Assembly: GCA_022843175.1 (NCBI GenBank)
Contig: JALHOE010000067.1
Span: 1-40,655, forward strand
DNA from: Deltaproteobacteria bacterium
GTDB taxonomy: Bacteria > Myxococcota_A > Polyangia > Polyangiales > JADJMO01
Length of the DNA: 40,655 nt
Direction: 5' to 3'
Below, piece by piece: positions 25,546 to 33,236 of the stretch. The notes beneath the pieces were generated by a model. That model was not told the DNA's origin. It was given only the letters and a program-made list of their open reading frames with translations, and made no database searches. How positions within the stretch are numbered: the first letter of the stretch is position 1; each line of letters opens with the position of its first letter. The position numbers and the translations under genes were made by a program.

Positions 25546-26637
25546 ATGAAAGTTTCGATCGTCCTGGCGCTCGCCGCATCGTGCGGCTTCGGCGTCCTCG
25601 CCCATGCCGGCTGCAGCAGCAGCGATGACACCACGCCCGGCAAGACGGACACCGGCACCACCGGTGGCGCGTGTACGCTGACCGATCCGCTCAACCCGCC
25701 GGTCTCCTGCGGCCCGACCGAGGGCGGCGCCACCGAGTGCAGCACGACGACCAAGGTCGAGACCTGCCCGAACAACGAGTGCATGTCCCAGGTGGACCAG
25801 CCCGGCACCACCAAGGACTTCCGCATGGGGCGCATCCGCCTCTGGTCCCCCGACGCGCTCCTCTCGCTCGTGAGCATCGCGGTCGACCCGAACGTCAACG
25901 CCAAGTGCGCCAATGCGGGCAGCGAGTCGTTCACCTGGCTCATGCAGATCGACACCGCCGCCAAGACGATCAAGACCGGCGGCTCGCGCTCCTCGACCGA
26001 CAGCAAGACGTTCGCGTTCCTCAACGAGAAGGTCAACGCGGCGGACGTCGGCGCCATCTGCCCCGGCTTCAAGGGCCCGTCCGAGCCGGTCGACCTCTCG
26101 CCGGTCTCCACCACGATCACGCTCAACGGCGACACCTTCGAGACGCCGTCGATCGCGCAGATCAACGTGCCGATCTTCGACTCGTCGGGCATCCCGATCA
26201 TCCTCCCCCTGCGCGAGGCGACGCTGAAGAACGCCACGATCAAGGGCTCGTGCATCGGCAAGTACGAGAAGAAGTTCTGGTGCGACGGCGACTCGCTCGG
26301 CTGGACGACCGGCGGCGCCCTCGTCGCGAAGATCACCGCAGAAGACGCCGACACGGTCCCGGTGAAGAGCGCCGGTTGCCAGTCGCTCTGCGCGATCCTC
26401 GTCAACGACGCCACCAAGACGGACGGCAAGGTCTGTAAGCGCGGCGCCGACGGCAAGATCCCCGAGATCGGCACCCACTGCGTGGGCGGCGCCAACTGCA
26501 AGAACGCCTTCCTCCTCTCGGCGACCTTCGGCGCCTACGGCGTGAAGATCTCCGGCTCGGCCCCCCCGCCCCCCGCGGACGCGGGCACCGACTCCGGCGG
26601 CACCGAGACCGGCCCCTCCGACGCCGCCGGCGACTGA
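25546..26637 (+). CDS. Lipoprotein of unknown function
   Basis: A 363-residue lipoprotein. The signal peptide MKVSIVLALAASCGFGVLAHAGC has the lipobox AHAGC with Cys 23, followed by SSSDD. A Thr/Gly linker comes next, then a Cys-containing beta-rich domain (TECSTTTKVETCPNNECMSQ, GRIRLWSPDALLSLVSIAVD, PGFKGPSEPVDLSPVS, ILPLREATLKNATIKGSCIG, KFWCDGDSLGWTTGGALVAKITAEDAD). A terminal acidic Gly/Asp/Ser tail (GTDSGGTETGPSDAAGD) ends the protein. I recognise no family. GGAGGG before the ATG decides the start. Confidence 0.72.
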   Translation: MKVSIVLALAASCGFGVLAHAGCSSSDDTTPGKTDTGTTGGACTLTDPLNPPVSCGPTEGGATECSTTTKVETCPNNECMSQVDQPGTTKDFRMGRIRLWSPDALLSLVSIAVDPNVNAKCANAGSESFTWLMQIDTAAKTIKTGGSRSSTDSKTFAFLNEKVNAADVGAICPGFKGPSEPVDLSPVSTTITLNGDTFETPSIAQINVPIFDSSGIPIILPLREATLKNATIKGSCIGKYEKKFWCDGDSLGWTTGGALVAKITAEDADTVPVKSAGCQSLCAILVNDATKTDGKVCKRGADGKIPEIGTHCVGGANCKNAFLLSATFGAYGVKISGSAPPPPADAGTDSGGTETGPSDAAGD

Positions 26638-26649
26638 CCACGCCCGCCT

Positions 26650-26715
26650 GGAGCCGCGACCGTCAGGGAGCGGGTTGTCACGCAAGACACCCCGCTCACT
26701 CACGCTCGCGGCTCC
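26650..26715 (+). terminator. Long two-part hairpin, probable terminator
   Basis: GGAGCCGCGA (26650-26659) pairs perfectly with TCGCGGCTCC (26706-26715). Inside it GAGCGGG (26668-26674) pairs with CCCGCTC (26691-26697), and four more pairs follow after one mismatch. CATTCGTTTTG follows the outer stem. The position is 12 bases past the stop of the 25546 lipoprotein gene, which suits a terminator. The size is unusual, and a structured RNA or recombination site cannot be excluded. Confidence 0.55.
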
Positions 26716-26887
26716 ATTCGTTTTGTGCCGCCTACACCTACATTGGGCGGCGCCCATGGAATCGTCCGTCCGTCACACGCAAGTGAACGTCGTTGCTTGA
26801 GCCCCCCCCCCGCGGGCCGTAGGATTTTGGAAACCTTCGCTCGCTGCAGCTGCCCAACTCCATGAGTGGGCGGCCCGGGAGGACTCC

Positions 26888-29800
26888 ATGTCTCGCTTCG
26901 CTTCTTGGCTCGGGCCCGATCTCGCCTTCGCCCTCAAGAACACCGCCATCGCGGCCGGTTTCCTCGCCGCGGCCAACGCGTGTGGCGGCGGAGGCTGCGG
27001 GAGCAGCTGCGCAGGCTCGAGCGTCATCCCGGGCGGTTTCAACAAGGAGATGCGCGTCACGAACGCTGCGGGCGTTCGCATCACGCGCCCCGGTCTCGAC
27101 TTCCTCGAGAAGAACCTGCCGACGGTGATCCAGAAGGTCCTCGAGGGCGGCGGCAGCGCCGTGAAGGACGGGATCATGACCTTCGAGATCGGCGAGTCGA
27201 AGGGCTCCACGAAGATCCTCTTCTTCGACATCAACTACACGATCTGCCCCGGCGGCCCGAAGCCCACCGACAAGCCGCCGAAGTGCGTCGTCGAGCTCAA
27301 CATCGCCAAGATCTCGGCGATCAAGATCGACTCGGTCACGCCGAAGAACCTCAAGGTCCACGCCCGCATCCCGATCCGGCTCCAGCGCCTCGGCATCACC
27401 GCGAGCGTCATCGGCAACGTCGAGGCGACGCTCGGCAAGCCGCCGGTCGACTGCGGCGCGGTCAACTTCCAGGACGTCGACATGGACGTCGACATCGCGC
27501 TCGAGGAGATCCCCAACGACGCGACGCACGCGGTCCGCGCGGGCTACACCAAGATCAACATCGACCCGTCCAAGTTCAAGTTCAACGAGACCCAGGTCAA
27601 GGACGGCTTCAAGTTCTGCGGCAGCGGCTTCAACGACACGATCGCCAACTGGTTCAAAGACCTCATCGCCGGAATGATCGTCGGCCAGATGGGCTCGCAG
27701 CTCGCGAAGCCCCTCTCCGACGCGACGTGCATGAAGGCGCAGAAGCTCCCCGACGGCAGCGAGCAGTGCCCGACCGGCACGTTCAACAAGAGCGGCACCT
27801 GTCGCTACACCGACAAGGCCGACGGCGAGTGCGTGCCGATGCTCCTCGGCATCGAGTCGCGCTTCGACCTGAGCGGCCTGCTCGCGTCGATGTCGCCAGG
27901 GACCAGCGGCGGCCTCGACTTCATGCTCGCGAGCGGCGGCAACATGACCCCCGCGCCGAGCACCGGCGCGACGGTCAACGGCGTCACGCTCAACATGCTC
28001 GGCGGCGCGCAGCCCACCGAGGTGAGCAGCTGCGTCCCCAAGGTCGACAACCCGCTCCCGATGGGGCTCCTCCTGCCCGACGTGCTCTCCGCCAACGAGG
28101 TCCCGGACTGGAAGGGCACCTCGCCGCCGCACCTCGGCATCGGCCTCGCCGAGAAGTACCTCAACCACGCCGCCACCGGCGCCTACAACTCCGGCGCGTT
28201 CTGCATCGGCATCTCGAGCGAGCAGATCAACCAGCTCAACGCCGGTCTGTTCTCGCTCCTCCTGCCCTCGATCCGCGGCATCTCCGACAAGTTCAACCCC
28301 GGTGAGACCTCGCCGGCGATGGCGCTCGCCATCCGGCCGCAGAAGGCGCCGAACATCACCGTCGGCGACAACACCGCGGACTTCACGAGCCCGCTCCTCG
28401 ACCTCCAGCTCAAGGACACCGATCTCGACTTCTACATGTGGTCGCACGACCGGTTCATCCGCATGTTCACCGGCCGGATCGACATCAAGGTGCCGATCAA
28501 CCTCGAGGCCGGCAAAGAGGGCATCGGCCTCAAGTTCCCGCCGAAGAACCCGCTCTCCTTCACCAACCCGCGCATCAGCAACAACACGCTGCTGCTCGAG
28601 AAGGACGCGCAGGTCGGCAAGCTCGTCGAGTCGATCGGCGGTCTGATCCCCGCGTCCACGTTCTCGAACATCAAGCCGATCAAGCTCGACTCGGCGCTCG
28701 CGTCGTACGGCCTCAAGCTCACCATCCCCGAGGGCGGCATCCGCAAGGTGCTCAAGGGAGAGGAGCGTTGGCTCGGCATCTTCGCCTATCTCGAGCCGGC
28801 CACCGCGGCGATCCCGGCCACCAAGACGTTCGCGCAGATCGTCAAGACCGACATCGACCCGAAGAACTTCGACCTCGCCACCGTCGGCGACGCGCCGCCC
28901 AAGGTGCTCGTGCACGCCTCGGCCGCCGAGGACAACGGCAGCAACAAGGTCGAGTACGCGTATCGCGTCGACAAGGGCCTCTACACCACGTTCTTCCCCG
29001 AGCGCGATTTCACGGTCACCTCGCCGTTCTTCGTCCTCCAGGGCAAGCACACGATCCAGGTCGTGTCGCGCATCGTCGGCCGCCCCGAGAGCGAGAGCGA
29101 GCCGGTCAACCTGCCGGTCGTCATCGACGTGCTCGCCCCGGTGATCCGGGTGAAGAGCGACGTCGCCGGTGTGGTGACGATCCTCGCGTCCGACATCGTC
29201 AGCAAGGGCTCTGACCTCCAGGTCGAGGCTCGCGTCGACGGCGGCGCCTGGATCCCGGTCCCGCTCGTCGACAACAAGCGCATCGTCAGCGTCCCGCTCG
29301 AGGGCACGCAGATCGAGGTCCGCGCCACCGACGAGGGCGGCAACGTCGCCTCGACCAGCTCCGCCCTGATCCGCGGCCGCGCCGACAGCACGGTCCCCGG
29401 CGGGTCGGGCTGCGGCTGCTCGGTCCCCGGCAACGACACCACCTCCACCACCGGCGCGGTCTTCGGCGTGCTGGCCGTCGTCGGCGCGGTGCTCGAGCGT
29501 CGTAGGCGCCGCGCGCGCGAGGTCGCGGCGGCTTCATTATTGGTCGCAGCGAGCGGCGCGAGCGGCTGCACCTGCGCGGGCGGCGGCGAGGACGACGCGC
29601 AGATCACCTGCAACAGCAAGCCCGACCTCGTCCCGTACGTGATCGGCTCCCACACCAGCGTCGCCGTCGCCGGCGACGGCACCGTCTGGGTCGCGGGCTA
29701 CGGCGAGGGCGATCCCTCGGGCGGCAGCTCCGACGACTTCCAGGGCGATCTCGTGATCGGCAAGTACAACAAGGAGAAGGGCGCGGTCGACTGGCAGGTC

Positions 29801-31063
29801 GCCGACGGCGTGCCCGCTCCGCAAGAGGGCACCGAGCTCTCGTTCAACAACTGCGGCTACCGCGGCGGCGTGAGCGATCCCGGCGACGACGTCGGCCAGT
29901 ACACCTCGATGGTGCTCGACTCGGGCGGCAGCCCGATCGTCGCGTACTTCGACCGCACCGGCGGCCAGCTCAAGGTCGCGCGACCCAACGGTAAGAAGTG
30001 GGGCACGCACGTCATCGAGACCCAGGCCAAGGGCTGGGCCGGCAAGTTCACCTCGATGGTGCTCGTCTCCGGCAAGCCGGTGATCGCCTATCAGACCCTC
30101 GAGGCGGGCAGCGGCGGCTACGCGAAGGCGCGGGTCCGCCTCGCCAAGTCGCAGACCGAGCAGCCGAGCAGCCAGGGCGACTGGTCGCTCGAGGACGTCG
30201 CCGTCGACGAGAAAGCGCCCTGTATCCAGGCGATCTGCGGCGCGGGGCAGAAGTGCCTCAACGGCGACAGCGCCGCGATGATCGAGCCGGTCTGCACCGC
30301 CACCGTCTCCGGCTGCATGCCGGTGTGCGGCGACGGCGAAGCGTGCGTGAAGAACAAAGACGGCGCCGTGTCGTGCCAGAAGACGCGCGCCCAGCTCGGC
30401 ATCTACGTCAACGCGCTCGGCGCGGGCCTCTCGCTCGCCGCCTCGTCGTCCGGCGAGCTCGGCGTCGTGTTCTACGACCGCTTCCACGGCAACCTCCGCG
30501 CGTCGTCCAACAAGGGCGGCAAGTGGACGACGACGCCCACCACGGCGCCGCTCGACGGCTGGACCGGCGACGTCACCAAGAACAAGCTCACCGGCGACCG
30601 CGGCTTCAGCCCCAACCTGGCGATCGACTCCACCGGCAATTGGCACGTGGTCTACGGCGACGGCATCAAGGAGTGGCTGCTCTACAAGTTCGTGCCCGGT
30701 GGCGACGTCACCAAGGCAGCGCCCGCGGTCGCCATCGACGACGGCACGAGCGCCGACGGCAGCGCGTCCAACAAGTTCACCGACGGCCAGCACGTCGTGG
30801 GCGAGAACGCGCACATCGTCGCGGACGGCAGCAACCTCAAGATCGTCTACCAGGACTCCACCGCCGGCACGCTGCGGTGGGCCAAGGGCCCGGGCGGCCC
30901 GACGGCGAAGTTCACCCGGGGCGTCATCAAGCAGGACGGGTTCGCCGGCTTCTGGCCGCGCATCGTCGGCGGTGAGGCGTTCAACTTCTTCCGCATGAAG
31001 GGCGAGACCAACGGCGGCGATCCGGTCATCCTCGGCAACGTGCGCTCGGTCGCGCTGCCGTGA
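26888..31063 (+). CDS. Composite MYXO-CTERM protein + beta-propeller lipoprotein, one frame
   Basis: One uninterrupted 1391-codon frame, started at ATG 26888 behind GGGAGGACTCC. It opens with a lipoprotein-like signal (hydrophobic to residue 31, AANAC with C32, then CGGGGCGSSC). Residues about 45-830 form a large secreted region of unknown family. At 842-873 there is a full MYXO-CTERM-like tail: GCGCS (C842, C844), a hydrophobic run (AVFGVLAVVGAVLE) and RRRRR. Directly after come VAAASLLVAASGASGC (lipobox, C894) and a second exported domain of Asp/Gly-rich propeller-like repeats (VAVAGDGTVWVAGY, MVLDSGGSPIVAYFDR, LAIDSTGNWHVVYGD, IVADGSNLKIVYQD) with a Cys cluster at about 1110-1165. It may be a true fusion, or two proteins with an internal GTG start at 29489. 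Confidence 0.75.
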   Translation: MSRFASWLGPDLAFALKNTAIAAGFLAAANACGGGGCGSSCAGSSVIPGGFNKEMRVTNAAGVRITRPGLDFLEKNLPTVIQKVLEGGGSAVKDGIMTFEIGESKGSTKILFFDINYTICPGGPKPTDKPPKCVVELNIAKISAIKIDSVTPKNLKVHARIPIRLQRLGITASVIGNVEATLGKPPVDCGAVNFQDVDMDVDIALEEIPNDATHAVRAGYTKINIDPSKFKFNETQVKDGFKFCGSGFNDTIANWFKDLIAGMIVGQMGSQLAKPLSDATCMKAQKLPDGSEQCPTGTFNKSGTCRYTDKADGECVPMLLGIESRFDLSGLLASMSPGTSGGLDFMLASGGNMTPAPSTGATVNGVTLNMLGGAQPTEVSSCVPKVDNPLPMGLLLPDVLSANEVPDWKGTSPPHLGIGLAEKYLNHAATGAYNSGAFCIGISSEQINQLNAGLFSLLLPSIRGISDKFNPGETSPAMALAIRPQKAPNITVGDNTADFTSPLLDLQLKDTDLDFYMWSHDRFIRMFTGRIDIKVPINLEAGKEGIGLKFPPKNPLSFTNPRISNNTLLLEKDAQVGKLVESIGGLIPASTFSNIKPIKLDSALASYGLKLTIPEGGIRKVLKGEERWLGIFAYLEPATAAIPATKTFAQIVKTDIDPKNFDLATVGDAPPKVLVHASAAEDNGSNKVEYAYRVDKGLYTTFFPERDFTVTSPFFVLQGKHTIQVVSRIVGRPESESEPVNLPVVIDVLAPVIRVKSDVAGVVTILASDIVSKGSDLQVEARVDGGAWIPVPLVDNKRIVSVPLEGTQIEVRATDEGGNVASTSSALIRGRADSTVPGGSGCGCSVPGNDTTSTTGAVFGVLAVVGAVLERRRRRAREVAAASLLVAASGASGCTCAGGGEDDAQITCNSKPDLVPYVIGSHTSVAVAGDGTVWVAGYGEGDPSGGSSDDFQGDLVIGKYNKEKGAVDWQVADGVPAPQEGTELSFNNCGYRGGVSDPGDDVGQYTSMVLDSGGSPIVAYFDRTGGQLKVARPNGKKWGTHVIETQAKGWAGKFTSMVLVSGKPVIAYQTLEAGSGGYAKARVRLAKSQTEQPSSQGDWSLEDVAVDEKAPCIQAICGAGQKCLNGDSAAMIEPVCTATVSGCMPVCGDGEACVKNKDGAVSCQKTRAQLGIYVNALGAGLSLAASSSGELGVVFYDRFHGNLRASSNKGGKWTTTPTTAPLDGWTGDVTKNKLTGDRGFSPNLAIDSTGNWHVVYGDGIKEWLLYKFVPGGDVTKAAPAVAIDDGTSADGSASNKFTDGQHVVGENAHIVADGSNLKIVYQDSTAGTLRWAKGPGGPTAKFTRGVIKQDGFAGFWPRIVGGEAFNFFRMKGETNGGDPVILGNVRSVALP
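29489..31063 (+). other. Possible in-frame internal lipoprotein start
   Basis: If translation began at GTG 29489, the product would be a 524-residue lipoprotein with an ideal signal: n-region LERRRRRARE, h-region VAAASLLVAASGA, lipobox ASGC. No Shine-Dalgarno is visible before it, and no stop separates it from the first protein. The h-region contains TCA TTA TTG, codons rare in this GC-rich sequence. Confidence 0.35.
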
Positions 31064-31076
31064 ATGCCCCGTCCCG

Positions 31077-31409
31077 ATGAGTGAGCTCTTCGACCTCATC
31101 GATCGCGAGATCAACGCGATCGAGGCCGTGCAGACCAAGAAGGTGATCGACCTCGCGAGGCGGTTGCTTCCGAACCTCACGGCCGAGGACATCCGCAATC
31201 CCCACGATTTCCCCGAGCTCGGCGATCCCGATTGGCAATACGAGGACGGCGTCCTCGCCGGCATCCAGTCGGTGCGCATCGCGCTGAGAGCGATGAAGAA
31301 CCGCCATGAAGAAGAAGAAGGAAGAATCCCCCAAGCCCCAAGCGGCGCCCAAGTTCCGCCCGCTGGAGGCCCAGCTCAAGGAGCTGCAGAAGAGAGCCGC
31401 CGCAGATAA
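31077..31409 (+). CDS. Small hypothetical protein
   Basis: A 110-residue protein. The first 75 residues read like a compact helical domain (LFDLIDREINAIEAVQTKKV, LARRLLPNLTAEDIRNPHDF, VLAGIQSVRIALRAM). The rest is low-complexity and overlaps the start of the Smr-domain gene by 104 bases in another frame. I recognise no family; it has normal codon use up to about 31300. It starts 13 bases after the composite gene's stop. The overlapping tail may not be conserved. Confidence 0.55.
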   Translation: MSELFDLIDREINAIEAVQTKKVIDLARRLLPNLTAEDIRNPHDFPELGDPDWQYEDGVLAGIQSVRIALRAMKNRHEEEEGRIPQAPSGAQVPPAGGPAQGAAEESRRR

Positions 31410-32061
31410 GGGCGCGCCCGCCCAAGCACCCGCGCAGCCTCCTCCGCCGAAGCCCCGCGAGCCGACCCTCACCAAGCAGGAGCGCGAGGAGCTCGCCGCG
31501 CTCGATCGCTCCCACACCGACGAGTTCTACTTCCGCCGGTTGATGGGCGGCGTGCAGCCCCTCGGCGACGACAAGCGGGGCCGCGTCACCACCGCGCCGA
31601 AGCTACCGAAGCGAGAGGCCAAGCCGCCGCCCGCGCGCGATCCCGACGAGGACGTGCGCGATCACCTGATGAACCTCGTCGAGGGCGCGGCCCGCTTCGA
31701 GGTCAACGACGACGGCCGCCACCTCGAGGGCCGACGGATGGACCTCGCCGACGGCACGTTCCGCAAGCTTCGGCGCGGCGAGCTGCCGATCGACGCGCGC
31801 CTCGATCTCCACGGCAAGCGCTCCGACGAGGCCCGCGACGCGCTCGAGAAGTTCCTCAAGGAGAAGCGCACCCGGCGCGATCGATGCGTGCTCGTGATCC
31901 ACGGGCGCGGGGAGCACAGCCCGGCCGGCATCGGCGTGCTGCGCGGCGAGATCTCCGCCTGGCTCTCCCAGGGCCGGTCGTCCCAGCACGTCGCCGCGTT
32001 CGCGACCGCCCACGGCGAGGACGGCGGCGAGGGCGCGCTCTACGTGCTGCTTCGCCCATAG
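31306..32061 (+). CDS. Smr-domain protein
   Basis: A 251-residue protein with a Lys/Pro/Ala-rich N-terminal region, then a C-terminal Smr domain (about 160-250): ARLDLHGKRSDEARDALEKFL with the LDLHG signature, VLVIHGRGEHSPAGIGVLRGEI, and VAAFATAHGEDGGEGALYVLL. Stand-alone Smr proteins of this type (as in E. coli SmrA/SmrB) are nucleases or nicking enzymes; SmrB cleaves mRNA at collided ribosomes, and the family also includes DNA endonucleases. The IHGRG loop typical of active members is present. The ATG is preceded by GAACCGCC and overlaps the small upstream gene, so the two may be coupled. Confidence 0.88.
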   Translation: MKKKKEESPKPQAAPKFRPLEAQLKELQKRAAADKGAPAQAPAQPPPPKPREPTLTKQEREELAALDRSHTDEFYFRRLMGGVQPLGDDKRGRVTTAPKLPKREAKPPPARDPDEDVRDHLMNLVEGAARFEVNDDGRHLEGRRMDLADGTFRKLRRGELPIDARLDLHGKRSDEARDALEKFLKEKRTRRDRCVLVIHGRGEHSPAGIGVLRGEISAWLSQGRSSQHVAAFATAHGEDGGEGALYVLLRP

Positions 32062-32093
32062 CCCCCCGCGGGAAGCATCCGCCCGGCGGGGGC
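32061..32093 (+). terminator. GC hairpin after Smr gene
   Basis: GCCCCC (32061-32066) pairs with GGGGGC (32088-32093), with further partial pairing inside. GTTCGTT follows, giving a short T-rich end. This suits termination of the transcript from the composite gene or the Smr gene. Confidence 0.45.
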
Positions 32094-32106
32094 GTTCGTT
32101 CGGACG

Positions 32107-32967
32107 ATGGCCCGCCGTGAGCTCATCGCCGCCTGTGGTCTGATCGGCGCGCTCGGCGGCGCCCTGTTCGGATACGCGCTGCAGCGGCCGCACACCTACC
32201 GCGGCTCGTGGGACCTCGTCCTCGCGCTCACCGGATGCACCGCGATCAGCGCGACGCTGCTCGGCATCGCGCTCACGCGAACGCCGCTGGCCGACGCGCA
32301 CCGCGCCGGCGCGCGCGCGACCGCGCTCTCGTTCGCCTTCGGCGCGCTCAACGGGGTGCTGATGGTCGCGGCGATGGCTTTGCTCAAGGGAGCGCCGGGC
32401 ACCGTGCTGATCGGCATCGCGCTCTTCGCGGCGATGTTCGGGGGCGTCTGCGCGCTGCCGTTCATTCCGGCGATGGTCGCGGTGGCCGTCACCGCCGCGC
32501 GCGTCACCGCCCGGCCGGGCTCGATCGCCGACGCCGCGCAGCGACGCCGGATCCTCCGCGTCGCCGCGCTGAGCCTCGCGATCGCGTCCGCCCTGCTCCC
32601 CCGCCGCGGGACGACGTCGATCTGGCTGCACCTGCCGATGCACGTCGCCAACGTCGCCCTCGCGCTGATCGTCGCGCTGCTGTTCGCCGAGCTCGCCGCG
32701 CTCGCGCGTCTGAAGAAGAGCGCGCTCGGGCCGGAGTGGGAGCCCTCGACGATCGACGCGCCGCCCGACGTGGACTTCGGGCTCGGCTCCGAACGCTTCA
32801 TCCGCCGCGCGCACGACGAGACGTACCGCCATGAGCTCGGGGTGAGCGCGATCGTGCACGGCGACCGCGACCGCGCGCTCGACGCGGTGCGCACGTCGCT
32901 CCGCGGACACTCCCTCGCCGGCGGAATCGCCGCGCTTGCGCTCGCAGTGCAGTGCGCGCTCCGTTGA
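32107..32967 (+). CDS. Integral membrane protein of unknown function
   Basis: A 286-residue protein with about five or six membrane segments: 7-25 (IAACGLIGALGGALFGYAL), 36-57 (DLVLALTGCTAISATLLGIAL), two between 74 and 132 (ALSFAFGALNGVLMVAAMALL, VLIGIALFAAMFGGVCALPFIPAMV), and two between about 148 and 203. A cytoplasmic tail of about 80 residues ends in another short hydrophobic stretch (SLAGGIAALALAVQCAL). I recognise no family. It follows the Smr-gene terminator-like hairpin, so it is likely expressed separately. Confidence 0.66.
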   Translation: MARRELIAACGLIGALGGALFGYALQRPHTYRGSWDLVLALTGCTAISATLLGIALTRTPLADAHRAGARATALSFAFGALNGVLMVAAMALLKGAPGTVLIGIALFAAMFGGVCALPFIPAMVAVAVTAARVTARPGSIADAAQRRRILRVAALSLAIASALLPRRGTTSIWLHLPMHVANVALALIVALLFAELAALARLKKSALGPEWEPSTIDAPPDVDFGLGSERFIRRAHDETYRHELGVSAIVHGDRDRALDAVRTSLRGHSLAGGIAALALAVQCALR

Positions 32968-32970
32968 CAG

Positions 32971-33024
32971 GCGCGCGCGTCAGCGAGCGCCTAAACGCCG
33001 CAAGCGCGCGCGTCAGCGAGCGCC
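32971..33024. repeat. 21-bp perfect direct repeat, two copies
   Basis: GCGCGCGCGTCAGCGAGCGCC occurs at 32971-32991 and 33004-33024, 33 bp apart start to start. A third shortened relative (GCGCACGCGTCAGCGCC) is at about 33185-33201. The first and third are both followed by TA(A)ACGCCGC. They flank a large inverted repeat. Confidence 0.9.
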
Positions 33025-33026
33025 CA

Positions 33027-33175
33027 GTACCCGGCGGCGGAGGTTCCGCCAGAGGTTGCGTCCATGGTCGTGCGCGTGATCCGTGGTCGTGAGCGGGCAC
33101 GGGCACGGGCACGGGCACGGGCACGGGCACGGGCACGACAGCAGAACCTCTGGCCAAACCTCCGCCGCCCGGTAC
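33027..33175. repeat. 31-bp inverted repeat around a hexamer array
   Basis: The left arm 33027-33057 and right arm 33145-33175 are reverse complements at 28 of 31 positions. The 87-bp spacer contains TGGTCGTG twice and the GGGCAC array. It lies in the gap between two converging genes, so it could be a bidirectional terminator, a cruciform or a small palindromic mobile repeat. Confidence 0.9.
33095..33136. repeat. Seven tandem GGGCAC hexamers
   Basis: Seven identical GGGCAC units run without interruption. They sit in the loop of the surrounding inverted repeat and encode nothing in an annotated gene. Confidence 0.96.
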
Positions 33176-33236
33176 CAAGCGCAGGCGCACGCGTCAGCGC
33201 CTAACGCCGCCCAACACCGCACGCGAGGACGGGCCC

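Noticed and set aside
33095-33136. CRISPR or origin iterons in the GGGCAC array
   Set aside because: The units are six bases without spacers and no replication gene is nearby; a simple slippage repeat explains them.
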